The notes beneath the pieces are model-generated. The model worked only from the letters and a program-made list of their open reading frames with translations. It ran no database searches and had not been told where the DNA came from. DNA of 64,000 nucleotides from Silvibacterium acidisoli (GTDB lineage Bacteria; Acidobacteriota; Terriglobia; Terriglobales; Acidobacteriaceae). Made by a program: the position numbers and the translations under genes. The stretch spans positions 5,208,001 through 5,272,000 of the forward strand of contig CP085323.1 of NCBI GenBank assembly GCA_022870745.1. Reading direction: 5' to 3'. Of the stretch, positions 33,421 through 44,500 are shown piece after piece. Positions within the stretch are counted from its first letter, which is position 1. Each line of letters opens with the position of its first letter.

Positions 33421-36400
33421 ATGCGCCCATACTTCCTCAGGAAGTTCTCGCTCGTTGTTTGTTTATTCCTCGCATGCTCTGCATGCCTCGCGCAAGCGGG
33501 ACATGGCGGCATCAGCGGAACCGTAACTGACTCAGCCGGAGCGGTTGTCCCCTCCGCCTTTGTCGAACTACTCGAAACCGGAACAGGCGTAAAGCAGTCT
33601 ACCGTCACTACCTCGGCCGGTGTTTATTCATTTGTCTCGGTAGCACCCGGCACCTACCAGTTGACGGTCAAGCATGAGGGTTTCACTACCGCCGTCGATA
33701 AGAACATCGTCGTCACCGTCGACCAGACGAACCATCTCAACGTCACGCTCTCGGTCGGCGCTGTAAGCCAGAGCGTAACGGTCGATGACTCGACTTCGCT
33801 GATCAGCACCAGCAGTTCGACGGTCGGCCAGCTCATCTCATCGCAGACCATCGATCGCGTGCCGCTTCTCACACGCGACGTATACGAGTTGGTACAGCTC
33901 AGCACGGGCGTCCTGCCAGCAAACGGAACGCCGAACTCCTCCAGCTCGGGCGCCATCTTCAACGCGCGTTCGCTGATCGACGTTTCTTCTTACACGATTA
34001 ACGGAGCTCTCCAGGGCAGTGTTTACTACGTACTGGACGGCAGCCCCATCGGAGTCGCCGAGAACAACATTGCTTCGATCCTGCCTGCCTTCCAGGTGCC
34101 GGAAGACGGAGTCGACGAATTCCGCGTAGAAACCCAGAACACACCCGCCACCTACGCCAGCGGCGCAGCCGGCGTCATAAGCCTCGTAACCAAGTCCGGC
34201 ACCAACAAATTTCACGGTGATGCCTTCGGAGTTTTTCGTCCCGCCGCAGTAGCGGCAAACGACTACTTCTACAAGCAGAACAATCCCGGAGCACCCACTC
34301 CCGACTTCCACCGCTACCAGGAAGGCGGAGCCATCAGCGGCCCCATCATCAAGGACAAGCTTTTCTTCTTTGGGGACTACGAAGATACGCAGCAGGAGCA
34401 GCTTGAGGTCGGTTCCTACACCGTTCCTACAGCAGCGGAACGTACGGGCGACTTCTCCGCGGATAACCTGACCATCTACAACCCATTTGCTCCCGACAAC
34501 CCAGTCGCCAACCCTGACGGCAGCCACAACCGCCAGCCTTTTGCGGGCAATATCGTGCCCTCGAGCATGTTCGATCCTGTGGCCAAGTATTTCGCAGACA
34601 AGCTGCCCCTGCCAAACGCTCCAGGCGATGGCAGCCCTTACCACAGGAACAACTATTCCGGCTCCGGCCTCGATCCGCAGAATGCACACAAGTTCGACGT
34701 CCGTATCGACTACTCGCCAAACCAGAAGCAGCGCATCTTCGCCCGCTACTCCTATGGCAACCTGAACTTCGGCAATGCCGATCTTTACGGCTCAAGCGAC
34801 GAGTTCGACCCCTACTACTACGTCAACATCACCAAGACACACAATGTCGTTCTCGGTGACGACATCACTCTTTCCCCCACAATGGTGCTGTCGCTGCGTG
34901 GTTCGTGGACCCGCCACTTCGAAAATCAGACGGGCGATCCCCGCCAGAATAATTTCGATATCTCCTCGGTTGGTTTTCCGCAATCTCTCGCCGATCAGGT
35001 CGTCTTCAAGCAGGCTCCGGTCATGACCTTCGAGACCACCTCGGCGGTTGGCGGTACGACCAATGAAGACACTTTCATCTTCGCCAGCGAAAATCGCGAC
35101 TTCAATGTAAGCCTGACCAAAGTCCTTAACAAGCACGAATTTACTGTCGGTTTTGACTACGAGAAGAAGTTTGCGAACGTCGGCCAGCCTGTAGCGCCTG
35201 CGGGCACCTATGGATTCGACGCAACAGCCACCAGTTCTACGACCTTCGCTGATGACGGCAGTGACTTCGCCTCGTTCCTGATGGGCATGGGTTCAGCTCC
35301 GGGTGGAGAAGGCGGCAACTTCACCAAGGATATCTTCTCCGCGCAGGCCAACCCATATTACGCGCCCTTTGTGCAGGACAACTACCACATCACACCCAAG
35401 CTAACCGTAAACCTCGGCATGCGCTGGGAGATCTTTGGCAGCCGGACCGAGCGCTTTAACCGGCAGGAATACTTTGACCCGAACGTAGCCTATTCGGTAA
35501 ACGGCATTGCCCTGACAGGCGGCGAAGTGTTCGCAGACAGCAACCACCGTACGCCCTTCACCACGCGACTCACCAACTTCGCGCCTCGTGTTGGCTTCTC
35601 CTGGCAGCTGCAGGATAGTACCGTGGTGCGCGGCGGCGCAGGCATCTACTACGGTCCTGCCGTAACGCAGGCGGCAAACCCCGGCTTCAACAGCGATGGC
35701 TTCAGCTCATCGACGAGCTGGAATGCCACTACCACCAATGACGACGGAAACAGCATCATGCTCAACCCGCTCAGTAATCCGTTCCCGAGCGGCGTGGTGC
35801 AACCGATCGGCAGTTCACAGGGAGCAGCCACGAACATCGGCGTCGGGCTGACAACAGTTCAGCACGATCCGAAGATCCTGACCACCTACAACTACAACAT
35901 CGGCATCGAGCAGCAGCTGCCCGGCAAGACGGTCTTCAGCCTCGCCTACGTCGGCAGCCATGGGCTCTTCCTGCCTCTCGGCTCAGTCGACCTGAATACA
36001 TTCTCGATCGAGACCATCGCCAAGTATGGCGGAACGCTCTGCAACAACAACAGCACTGGTTGCGTCCTGGTTCCCAACAAATGGGAATCGATCCTGCCGC
36101 CAACCAGTCTCTACTATGGTTCAGACACCGTGCCCCTCTGGGTTTCGCTCGAACCCTACCCGCAGTTCAACTCCGGTGGATTCGGAAGCGGCGTAACCAT
36201 CAACGGCTACAACGGCGCCAACTCTCAGTACAACTCGCTGCAGACCAAGCTCGAGAAGCACATGGACCATGGCGTCTCCACCATCGCCAGCCTCACCTGG
36301 GCAAAGCTGCTTACGACTGACAGCCAGAGTCCGCTTGGATTTGTAGGCTTTCACTCCGCTGGCCCGCAGGACTGGCGCGATCTCAACCTCGAACGCGCTG

Positions 36401-36969
36401 TCTCGTCGCAGGACGTGAAGGTGCAATTCAACTGGCAAACATCATGGGATTTGCCCTTCGGCAAGGACAAGCTCGTTCCGCTCCATGGGGTTGTCAACCA
36501 GGCGCTCGGAAACTGGTCGCTCAACACCATTCTCTACTGGAGCACCGGTGTGCCGATTGCTGTGCCCACCGGCACGGGCGACCAGTGGTTCAATCAGCGC
36601 GTCGACCAGACCTGCTCTCCCAAGGTCACGCACAATCCACTGCAGTGGTTTAACTACAACTGCTTCTCGCAGCCTGACAGCGATTTCCGTCCCGGCAGCT
36701 CCCCGGCGTACATGTCCAATGTCCGCACCGACGGCGCGCACAGCCTCGACGTGTCGGTCTATAAGAACTTCCCTCTCGGCGGCGAACGTAACATCCGCCT
36801 GGAGGTGGCGTCCTATAACGTCACTAACACCGTGCAGTTCGGCTATCCGAACGTCTTCTGGAACCAGAATGCGAAGGATAATCCGGACGTAATGCAGGGC
36901 TTCGGACAGATCTACGGCGCGTCGAACCTGCCACGCCAGTTCCAGTTCGGCGGCCGCTTCACCTTCTAA
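33421..36969 (+). CDS. TonB-dependent receptor, Oar-like, with N-terminal carboxypeptidase-regulatory domain
   Basis: A protein of 1182 residues from ATG 33421, which has a GGAGG site (frame open from 33271). Signal peptide: SLVVCLFLACSACLA. Residues about 30-115 are a CarboxypepD_reg beta-sandwich (GISGTVTDSAGAVVPSAFVE, GTYQLTVKHEGFTT). The plug follows (LLTRDVYELVQLSTG), then the long beta-barrel ending in an outer-membrane terminal Phe (FQFGGRFTF). It likely imports oligosaccharides or glycoconjugates across the outer membrane, powered by TonB. The divergent GH3 gene is its probable degradative partner. An ideal terminator follows. Confidence 0.93.
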   Translation: MRPYFLRKFSLVVCLFLACSACLAQAGHGGISGTVTDSAGAVVPSAFVELLETGTGVKQSTVTTSAGVYSFVSVAPGTYQLTVKHEGFTTAVDKNIVVTVDQTNHLNVTLSVGAVSQSVTVDDSTSLISTSSSTVGQLISSQTIDRVPLLTRDVYELVQLSTGVLPANGTPNSSSSGAIFNARSLIDVSSYTINGALQGSVYYVLDGSPIGVAENNIASILPAFQVPEDGVDEFRVETQNTPATYASGAAGVISLVTKSGTNKFHGDAFGVFRPAAVAANDYFYKQNNPGAPTPDFHRYQEGGAISGPIIKDKLFFFGDYEDTQQEQLEVGSYTVPTAAERTGDFSADNLTIYNPFAPDNPVANPDGSHNRQPFAGNIVPSSMFDPVAKYFADKLPLPNAPGDGSPYHRNNYSGSGLDPQNAHKFDVRIDYSPNQKQRIFARYSYGNLNFGNADLYGSSDEFDPYYYVNITKTHNVVLGDDITLSPTMVLSLRGSWTRHFENQTGDPRQNNFDISSVGFPQSLADQVVFKQAPVMTFETTSAVGGTTNEDTFIFASENRDFNVSLTKVLNKHEFTVGFDYEKKFANVGQPVAPAGTYGFDATATSSTTFADDGSDFASFLMGMGSAPGGEGGNFTKDIFSAQANPYYAPFVQDNYHITPKLTVNLGMRWEIFGSRTERFNRQEYFDPNVAYSVNGIALTGGEVFADSNHRTPFTTRLTNFAPRVGFSWQLQDSTVVRGGAGIYYGPAVTQAANPGFNSDGFSSSTSWNATTTNDDGNSIMLNPLSNPFPSGVVQPIGSSQGAATNIGVGLTTVQHDPKILTTYNYNIGIEQQLPGKTVFSLAYVGSHGLFLPLGSVDLNTFSIETIAKYGGTLCNNNSTGCVLVPNKWESILPPTSLYYGSDTVPLWVSLEPYPQFNSGGFGSGVTINGYNGANSQYNSLQTKLEKHMDHGVSTIASLTWAKLLTTDSQSPLGFVGFHSAGPQDWRDLNLERAVSSQDVKVQFNWQTSWDLPFGKDKLVPLHGVVNQALGNWSLNTILYWSTGVPIAVPTGTGDQWFNQRVDQTCSPKVTHNPLQWFNYNCFSQPDSDFRPGSSPAYMSNVRTDGAHSLDVSVYKNFPLGGERNIRLEVASYNVTNTVQFGYPNVFWNQNAKDNPDVMQGFGQIYGASNLPRQFQFGGRFTF

Positions 36970-36976
36970 ACCAGCA

Positions 36977-37018
36977 AGCGGGGTGCAGGGGATTGGTCCC
37001 CTGCACCCCGCTTTTTTT
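36977..37018 (+). terminator. Strong rho-independent terminator after TonB receptor 1
   Basis: A 16-base perfect stem (AGCGGGGTGCAGGGGA and its complement) with loop TTGG, followed by a run of T, eight bases after the stop. Confidence 0.93.
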
Positions 37019-37136
37019 GCGCCCTTCTTCAGCCTTCCCGTTCGTTCTACCTCACTCCAAACCGCGCCGCATAACCAGAGGCCACTCTTGCCGCCACGGC
37101 CTTTGTAGCGTTCTGGTTAAGGTCCTGGCGGAGCTT

Positions 37137-38438
37137 CTACCGGCTCACCGGACGGTGGCTCTGGTCGATCCGATATGGAATCTGCTTAATGAGCAGGTTT
37201 TGCGGCAGCTGAGCCGGCGCGCTCCAGCTGGATGTTTCCGGTTGAGGAGCGGCAATGTCTTTGTCGCGTTGTGCCACCGGACTCCCCGGAGACTCGAAAT
37301 AACAAACCTGGTTGCGCCCATTGCCCTTCGCGCGATAAAGCGCGAAGTCGGCCTCGGCCAGCAGTTCAGTGGCGTCGACCGCGCGGCGGCCGCCAACGCT
37401 CGTAACACCGAAGCTGGCGGTCACGGACAGGCCTGCCCCCGGCAGTAAGCCGCCATATTCGGCCAGACTGCTGCAGAGCCGCTCCAGCACCGGTTTCGCG
37501 TCCTGAAGCTCGGCGTATGGAAACAACATGACAAACTCTTCCCCGCCATATCGTCCGATCACATCGCAGCCGCGCAACTGTCCTGCCATGAATCGGGCAA
37601 CGCCCACAAGGATGGCATCTCCGCTGGCGTGGCCGAAGCGGTCGTTCATACCCTTGAAGTGGTCCAGATCGAAGATCGCGAGTGTAAGATCGTAGCCGTA
37701 GCGCCGATGGCGCCCGAGCTCCCGCTCCAGCGCATGCTCCAGGCCTCGGCGATTCAGCACCCCGGTCAGTGGATCGACGATGCTCTGCTGGAAGAGGCTC
37801 CACTCCATCCGGGACTGCATCATCCATATATACGCAAGCGGCAGCAGCGAAACATTCGTGACATAAGTGACTACGCAGACCGTGGCCAGCCTTGGCGTCG
37901 TCACATCCGGATCGCCATGCAGGACAAACACCACAAAAACCCGGGCCAGTTCCATCACGACGAAGTATGCAAGAAAAACTCCCATCAGCAGTCGCGGGGG
38001 CCGTGTTGCCTTCTCGTCATGAGCTGACAGGAGTACCGTGGTCACTATGCACTCCAGGGCGATCAACAAATCGCCGAATGCATCGCTCTGAACCCGGACA
38101 GGAGCATTGCGCCACGCGAGCAGAACCGGCAAGCCGGCCAGCAGGATGAGAGCGGATATCCAGACGGAGCGCTTGCCGCGCCGATCGAAGTAGACGAGCG
38201 ACACGTTCAGTAAGGCGTAAGAAAGCGGTATCGTGAGCCCGTTGAATCCATGACCAAGCCAGGCAGGCACATGCGGACCAAGCAGATCCAAGCCACACCC
38301 CGCGGCATTCGCAAGGAAGCTGAACCACAGCCACCGCCGGGGCAGGTCGCTCCATTTCTGGAGAGCCAGAACTCCAAACACCACCGTAAAACAGGCGAGT
38401 TGGACATCCTGAACTAATAGGACCGCATTGAGGAGCAT
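37137..38438 (-). CDS. Membrane-anchored diguanylate cyclase
   Basis: A protein of 433 residues that makes cyclic di-GMP from two GTP. Residues 1-230 form about seven membrane helices (LACFTVVFGVLALQKW, SVWISALILLAGLPVLLAW, LLMGVFLAYFVVMELARVFV), a likely sensor without a known ligand. The GGDEF domain follows with DPLTGVLNRRGL, FDLDHFKGMNDRFGHASGD and the active-site RYGGEEF. An RxxD inhibitory site (RGCD) lies five residues upstream of GGEEF, so product feedback is expected. No clear ribosome-binding site precedes ATG 38438. It stands alone between receptor 1 and the fucosidase. Confidence 0.93.
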   Translation of the reverse strand: MLLNAVLLVQDVQLACFTVVFGVLALQKWSDLPRRWLWFSFLANAAGCGLDLLGPHVPAWLGHGFNGLTIPLSYALLNVSLVYFDRRGKRSVWISALILLAGLPVLLAWRNAPVRVQSDAFGDLLIALECIVTTVLLSAHDEKATRPPRLLMGVFLAYFVVMELARVFVVFVLHGDPDVTTPRLATVCVVTYVTNVSLLPLAYIWMMQSRMEWSLFQQSIVDPLTGVLNRRGLEHALERELGRHRRYGYDLTLAIFDLDHFKGMNDRFGHASGDAILVGVARFMAGQLRGCDVIGRYGGEEFVMLFPYAELQDAKPVLERLCSSLAEYGGLLPGAGLSVTASFGVTSVGGRRAVDATELLAEADFALYRAKGNGRNQVCYFESPGSPVAQRDKDIAAPQPETSSWSAPAQLPQNLLIKQIPYRIDQSHRPVSR

Positions 38439-38537
38439 TGCCAACAATATTAATGGGTCCGCAACAGGTTGGTAACCATTTCTCTTACAAACAACGCACG
38501 AAAGGACAACTTTTAGGTAACGTGTCGCATCGGTGCC

Positions 38538-39965
38538 TTAGCTCGGCTCGTTATAGACGCCGATTTCCACCAGGCTTGGCGCCTGACCTTCGGCTCCAGT
38601 AACCGAAACCCGGATTTTTTCGGCCTCGACCGGCGGGAACTGGTGGACCTCGGCAACAGACGCGACGTTCGAACCTGCGATCGTCGACCAGACACCTTCG
38701 CGCTGGCACTCCACGCGATAGCCGCCGATCGATGACTCGCCTGGCTTCCCTTCTACATGCCCTGTAACTACGGTCACTGTATTGAAACGAGCCGGCTGCT
38801 TCAGGTCGATCTCCACCCAGCCGTCTGCCTTGCCATCATCGGCGGTCCAGGAGGTACGAAAGTCATTGTCGTTTGCAAGATCTGGCCCGGAGGTGTCGGC
38901 GATGCTGCTGGCGAAACTCGGCCTGGCGTAAGCGAGGTTGGGAGTCGTAATCTGTATCGACTTCTCAATTGCCGGCGCCGCACCGGTGTTCTGCCAGAGC
39001 TTTCCGACCTCGGCGAGGCGGGCGACTGCATTGTCGTCGAAACGCCCGTCCGTATTGGGAGCCAGGTTCAGGATGAGATTGCAGTGCTGACGGTTGAACG
39101 GCACCAGCCACTCGTCGACGATCTGCTTTGCAGACTTCAGTTCCTGCGTAGGGTAGCTCTTCTTCCAGAACCAGTCGCTCTGCAGGGTCATGCCTGATTG
39201 CGAAGGAATTCGACTGCCGGCGGGAACGGCCTGCCCGGCATGTTGCTCATACTCCTTAATGTCTGTGTAGTACATCAGCGGCACAGGGTAGCTGCCGAAA
39301 TTGTGATCGGCTACGAGGCAGTTCGGCTGCAGACTCTTTACATGGTCATAGACCACGCGGAACGGAAGCTGATCGTAATAGATACGCGACCATGCTGCGC
39401 TCCATCCATCGATGATTAGGGCGGTAATCTCGCCGTAGTTCGTCAGCAGCTCGGTGAGCTGGGCCTTGATGAGCGCAATCTTCCTGTCATCAATCTGGTA
39501 GGCGCGAATATCCGCGCGGAGATCGAGGATGGAGAAGTACAGGCAGACCTTCAGTCCCTGCCTGCGGAACGAATCTACATACGACCGGACGATGTCGTGT
39601 GGGAACGACGAGTCTTTCACGCTCGGGCTGCTGGTTGCCGTGGGCCACAGGCAAAAACCATCGTGATGCTTCGTGGTCAGGCATCCGTAGCCCATGTTGG
39701 CTGACCGGGCTGCCTGTGCCCACTGATCGGTATCGAGGTGCGCAGGGTTGAACAGCTTCGGAGATGCCTTGGCATCGCCCCACTCCCGCTCTTCGAAGGT
39801 GGCCATGTTCAGGTGTATGAACATGCCGAAGCGAAGGTTGAGGAACTCCTGTTGCAGCTGGAGCAGTGGTGTGGCTGCAGCCTGTTGAGCCTTCGCCATA
39901 AGACTCCTGCCGCTTAGGGCTGTCGCCGCCAGTCCGTAGTTAAACGCTCGCCTGCTCACCTGCAT
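38538..39965 (-). CDS. Tat-exported alpha-L-fucosidase, GH29, with C-terminal carbohydrate-binding-like domain
   Basis: A protein of 475 residues from ATG 39965, chosen for its Tat signal (QVSRRAFNYGLAATALSG); the frame extends to 40094. GH29 catalytic domain: FGMFIHLNMATFEEREWG, GCLTTKHHDGFCLWPTATSS and the nucleophile region GEITALIIDGWSAAW, with Asp in IIDG. The C-terminal 140 residues form an F5/8-type discoidin-like domain (GWVEIDLKQPARFNTVTVVT and EKIRVSVTGAEGQAPSLVEI). It removes L-fucose from plant or mucin-type glycans. The downstream neighbour is a diguanylate cyclase; no fucose catabolic genes are in the window. Confidence 0.9.
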   Translation of the reverse strand: MQVSRRAFNYGLAATALSGRSLMAKAQQAAATPLLQLQQEFLNLRFGMFIHLNMATFEEREWGDAKASPKLFNPAHLDTDQWAQAARSANMGYGCLTTKHHDGFCLWPTATSSPSVKDSSFPHDIVRSYVDSFRRQGLKVCLYFSILDLRADIRAYQIDDRKIALIKAQLTELLTNYGEITALIIDGWSAAWSRIYYDQLPFRVVYDHVKSLQPNCLVADHNFGSYPVPLMYYTDIKEYEQHAGQAVPAGSRIPSQSGMTLQSDWFWKKSYPTQELKSAKQIVDEWLVPFNRQHCNLILNLAPNTDGRFDDNAVARLAEVGKLWQNTGAAPAIEKSIQITTPNLAYARPSFASSIADTSGPDLANDNDFRTSWTADDGKADGWVEIDLKQPARFNTVTVVTGHVEGKPGESSIGGYRVECQREGVWSTIAGSNVASVAEVHQFPPVEAEKIRVSVTGAEGQAPSLVEIGVYNEPS

Positions 39966-40083
39966 CAATTCACTCCCGAATATGTCGATGCCCGCGGGAC
40001 TTACTTCACGAAAGAAATTAAGCCTGCTTTCGACGAATGCTAACGGAAAGGCACATAAGTGGTCAAAAATGCTTTTTACAAAT

Positions 40084-40115
40084 GAAAATGGCACAGCCAG
40101 GGCTGTGCCATTTTC
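40084..40115 (-). terminator. Terminator of the RND efflux operon
   Basis: A perfect 15-base inverted repeat (GAAAATGGCACAGCC and its complement) with a two-base loop, 16 bases after the stop of the last operon gene. On the minus strand the right arm ends in CATTTTC, serving as a modest T-run. Confidence 0.8.
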
Positions 40116-40130
40116 ACGACTGTGGCGGCT

Positions 40131-41537
40131 TTACTGCCAGCCACCACCGAGTGAGCTGTACAACTGCACCAGCGTGAGCGCTTCACTCTGCTGAGCGGCT
40201 GCAAGGTTCAGCTGCGCTGCGTACAGGTTGCTGTCGGTCGTCAGCACTTCAAGGTAGCTGGTTGAGCCACCCTGGTAGCGAATGCGGGCGAGACGAGTAG
40301 CATCCTGGGCCGACGTTACCAGCAGCTCCTGCTGTTCGCGTGCGACACGTTGCTTATTCACGGCGATCAGGGCATTCGACACATCGCGGAAGGCACCGAG
40401 AATCGTCTTCTGGTAAGAGAGAACCATCTCGTCCTTCTGGCGCTTGCTCAGCTCGTACTGCCCCTTGATCTTTCCACCTTCGAAGATCGGCTGGGTTAGA
40501 GAGCCAAGGCCGTAGATCGTGCGTCCGGCCGGGTCGAAGATATTTCCCCAGTCGTCGCCGCCTACACCGCCCGAGGCGCTGATGGAAAGCTGCGGGAAAA
40601 AAGCAGCTTTCGCCACACCGACGTTGGCATTCGCGGCCTTCAACTGCGCTTCCGCTTCCTGAATATCAGGACGGCGCTCGAGCAGCTGCGACGGCAACCC
40701 TACCGGCAGGTTCTGCGGCGGGGGTGCAAGCGCATTCTGGTCAGTGTGAACGACCGTACCCGGCGTCTGGCCGAGCAGCAGACGCATCGCATTCTCCTGC
40801 TGCTGAATCTGCTGTTCGATCTGCGGAAGCTCCGAAGTAGCGGTGTAAAGCAGCTGCTCAGCCTGACGTACGTCGCTCAACGGAGAGGAACCGCCGCGTT
40901 CGAGACGTTGCGTCAGATCGAGCGATTGCTTACGGACCTCGATCGTCTGCTTCGTGATGTCCAGCTGTTCATCGAGCTCGCGCAGCTGGAAATAGGTGGT
41001 CGCAACCTGTTGCACCAGCGACATGCGCACGGCCTTCTGCGCCCACTCCTGGGAGAGAAGCTGGTCGCGCGCCGCTTCGGTCTGCTTGCGATACAAACCC
41101 CAGAAATCGGGGGTCCAGGTCGCCGACAGGCTGAAATCGCCTTCACTGATCGGGTTGCTGCCAAACGTGTTGCCGAGAGAGTCCGGCAGCTCTGCGCCCA
41201 CGCCGGTGCCGCCCACGGTGATCTGCGGGAACTGTGCTGAACGGGTGACGCGAACCTGCTGGACTTGTTCGAGGACGCGTGTGGCGGCAATCTTCAGATC
41301 GAGATTGTTTGCCAGCGCCGTCTTGATCAGCTCCTGCAGCTCGGGTTCTTTGAATACAGCGCTCCACTGCTGGTCGCCGAGCGAGTCTTTTGCGTCGCTC
41401 GTGACCTCGGCATTGTCCGCGCCGCGGTATGCGGGGGCCGCAGGAGTCTGCGGCCGGGTGTATTTCGGCCCAACGTTGCAGCCAGCCAACGCGGTCATGG
41501 CCGCCAACGTGAGCATGCTGTTACTGAAGCGGCTCAT
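40131..41537 (-). CDS. Outer-membrane efflux channel, NodT/OprM-like
   Basis: A protein of 468 residues from ATG 41537, selected because it begins a lipoprotein signal (MLTLAAMTALAG, then Cys); the frame is open to 41780. Two outer-membrane efflux repeats are visible, with YFQLRELDEQLDITKQTIEV and TYFQ-type helices. A typical ending region carries SFAARLARIRYQGG-like pattern (DATRLARIRYQGGSTSYLEV). Its start overlaps the pump stop by four bases. Together with the pump and the adaptor it forms a tripartite RND exporter, with this lipoprotein as the outer-membrane duct. Confidence 0.93.
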   Translation of the reverse strand: MSRFSNSMLTLAAMTALAGCNVGPKYTRPQTPAAPAYRGADNAEVTSDAKDSLGDQQWSAVFKEPELQELIKTALANNLDLKIAATRVLEQVQQVRVTRSAQFPQITVGGTGVGAELPDSLGNTFGSNPISEGDFSLSATWTPDFWGLYRKQTEAARDQLLSQEWAQKAVRMSLVQQVATTYFQLRELDEQLDITKQTIEVRKQSLDLTQRLERGGSSPLSDVRQAEQLLYTATSELPQIEQQIQQQENAMRLLLGQTPGTVVHTDQNALAPPPQNLPVGLPSQLLERRPDIQEAEAQLKAANANVGVAKAAFFPQLSISASGGVGGDDWGNIFDPAGRTIYGLGSLTQPIFEGGKIKGQYELSKRQKDEMVLSYQKTILGAFRDVSNALIAVNKQRVAREQQELLVTSAQDATRLARIRYQGGSTSYLEVLTTDSNLYAAQLNLAAAQQSEALTLVQLYSSLGGGWQ

Positions 41538-44500
41538 GCGTGTCCTTCCTGCGGGCGTCCCGCTAAGTCCTGTGCGCGATCGGTATGCTTTTCGGGCGGA
41601 TGCGTCGAATCCATCGTGGTTCCCTTGCCGCCTTTGCCGAAGCGGTGCGAGAGATACTCGACCACTGCGAAGGTGACAGGCACCATCAGGATGCCGATGA
41701 GGGTCGCCAGCGTCATGCCGCCGATCACCACCGTACCCAGGATGCGCCGCGAGACCGCGCCGGAACCTGATGCCGTCCACAAGGGCAGGCAGCCGAAGAT
41801 GAAGGCGAAGGCCGTCATCACGATCGGGCGGAAGCGCAGGCGGGCCGCGCCGAGCGCCGACTCGCTGATGCTTTGTCCGCTGCGATACTTCTCGACTGCG
41901 AACTCGACGATCAGGATGGCATTCTTCGCGGAAAGGCCGATGAGCATGATCAGACCGATCGTCGCGAAGATGTCATTCTCGAGCGCGCGCATCTTCAGCG
42001 CAAGATACGCGCCGAGGATAGCGACCGGCGTACTGAGCAGCACGCTGAAAGGCAGCGTCCAGCTCTCGTATAGCGCGGCCAGGATCAGGAAGACGAAGAG
42101 GAGCGAGATGCCGAAGACGACCCATGCCGGTACGCCCTTCTCTGCCTGCTGTTCCTGGTAGCTCATGCCCATGTAGGAGTAGCCCATGCCTTCCGGCATC
42201 GACTTGGCAAAGGTCTCTTCGAGCGCCTTTCGTACCTGGCCGCTCGAATACCCGGGGGCGCCGGTGATGTTCAGCTGCGCCGCGTTGTACTCGTTGAAGC
42301 GCAGGATGAACTCTGGCCCATTGATCTGCTTTACCTTTACCAGAGAGCCTAGAGGTACCTGGCTGCCATTGGCGCTTCGCACATAGAACTGATCGATGTT
42401 CTTGATGTCTGTGCGCGACGAACCTTCGGCTTCCACGAACGTCTGCCACTGACGGCCGAAGCGGTTGAAGTAGTTCACCAGGTAGCCGCCCATGAAGGTG
42501 GACATGGTGTTGTAAATCGTGTCGAGGCTTACCTGCTGCTGCGCGGCCTTCTCCTTGTCGACATCCGCATAAAGCTGTGGCACGGCAGGCAGATAGGATG
42601 GGATAGCGGATGCGATCTCAGGCCGCTTCTTCAGCGCCCCAAGATAAGCAAACAGGTTTTGCGTCAGGAAGTTGGGATCGTCGTTACCCGACTCGTCCTG
42701 CATGATCATGGTCACGCCGCCCGAGGTTCCGATACCCGGAATGGCAGGAGGCGGGAAGGTAAATGCGAGGCCTTCGCCAAGTCCGCCAAGCTCTTTCGAG
42801 ACATTGCCGAGGATGGCGTCCACCTGCTCGGAGGCCGCTTTACGTGTCTCCCACGGTTTGAGCGCGATGAAGAAGAAGGCAGTGTTAGTGCTCTGCGTCT
42901 GCGTGAGCAGGCTGAAGCCATTTACCTGCACGACGCCTTCGATACCCGGCGTATTCATCAGCTCGTGCGACACCTTCAGACCCGCGGCATCGGTACGCTG
43001 CAGGCTGGCGGCATCGGGAAGCTGCATGGCCGCGAAGAGATAGCCCTGGTCTTCCTGCGGAATGAAGCCGGTGGGAAGACGCGAGCCCATGAAGACTGCC
43101 ACGACCGCGATAATGGCCAGCACAATCATCGTCAGGCCGGATTTATGAATGAGCACGCCCGAAGTGGAGACGAACTTATCGGTCGTGCGGCCAAAGACGC
43201 GATTGAACCAGTCGAAGAAGCGGCCCAGAAGACCGGGCTTCTTGTTCTTGTCCTTCGGCTTGAGCAGCAGAGCCGAAAGAGCCGGGCTGAGCGTAAGAGC
43301 ATTGAAGGCCGAGATCATCACCGAGATGGCGATGGTGACGGCGAACTGCTGATACAGGCGCCCTGTGATTCCAGGGATCGCGGCAGTTGGAATAAACACC
43401 GCGGCGAGAATCAGCGCGATGGCCACAACCGGACCGCCGACTTCCTTCATTGCCTTGATGGAAGCGTCTTTCGGCGTCATGCCTTCGTCGATGTGGTGCT
43501 CCACGGCTTCGACCACAATAATGGCGTCGTCGACGACCAGGCCGATAGCCAGCACCAGGCCGAAGAGCGAGAGCGTGTTGATCGAGAAGCCGAGAACCGG
43601 GAAGAGAATGAATGTACCGATGAGCGATACCGGCACTGCCATCAACGGAATGAGGGTCGCGCGCCAGCCCTGCAGGAAGACGTAAACCACGATGATCACC
43701 AGCAGCAGGGCGATGCCAAGCGTGAGGGTGATTTCATGAATACCCGCCGTGACGGCCTTGGTCGTATCGAGAGGCACGTCATACTTCATGCCTGCGGGAA
43801 AGCCCTTCTGCAGCTCGTTCATGCGTGCGCGAACAAGCTCGGCCGTCTGCACAGCGTTTGAGCCGGGCAGCTGATAGACGGCCATAATGCCTGCAGGAGC
43901 GGCATTGTAGCGTGCGTTCAAGCTGTAGGACTGCTCGCCCAGCTCGACGCGTGCGACGTCACGCAGGTGCAGAACGCTGCCGTCAGCATTGGCACGCACG
44001 ACGATATTGCCGAATTCTTCGGGAAGAATCAGACGGCCCTGCGTACGCACCGTGAAGGTGAACTGCTGCCCGTTCGGTACCGGCTCTCCGCCGATCTGTC
44101 CGGCAGGGTTCACGTTGTTCTGTGTCTGCACTGCGGCGATGATGTCGCTTGCGGTAACTCCCAGCTTGGCCAGCTGATCCGGCTTGACCCAGATACGCAG
44201 AGCGTATTGTCCGCCGAAGACCTGCACGCGGCTTACGCCTTTGACGCGGGCAATCTCATCCTGAATCTTAATGATGCCGTAGTTGGTCAGGAACTCCTGC
44301 GAATAGCGGTTGTCAGGCGAGTTCAGGCCGATCAGCATCAGCGGCGATGTGAGCGCCTTCTGCACCGTGAGACCCGCGGTAGTGACCTGCGCCGGCAGCT
44401 GTGCCTGAGCCTGGTCAACGCGGAGCTGCGAAAGGATCTGGTCGGTGTCCGGGTTGGTCTTCACATCGAAGTCGACGTAAAGCGCAGCCTGGCCGCCGTT

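Noticed and set aside
42659-43861. 400-residue plus-strand frame opposite the RND pump
   Set aside because: Same reasoning: His/Arg/Asp-rich composition, no start signals, fully inside a conserved gene.
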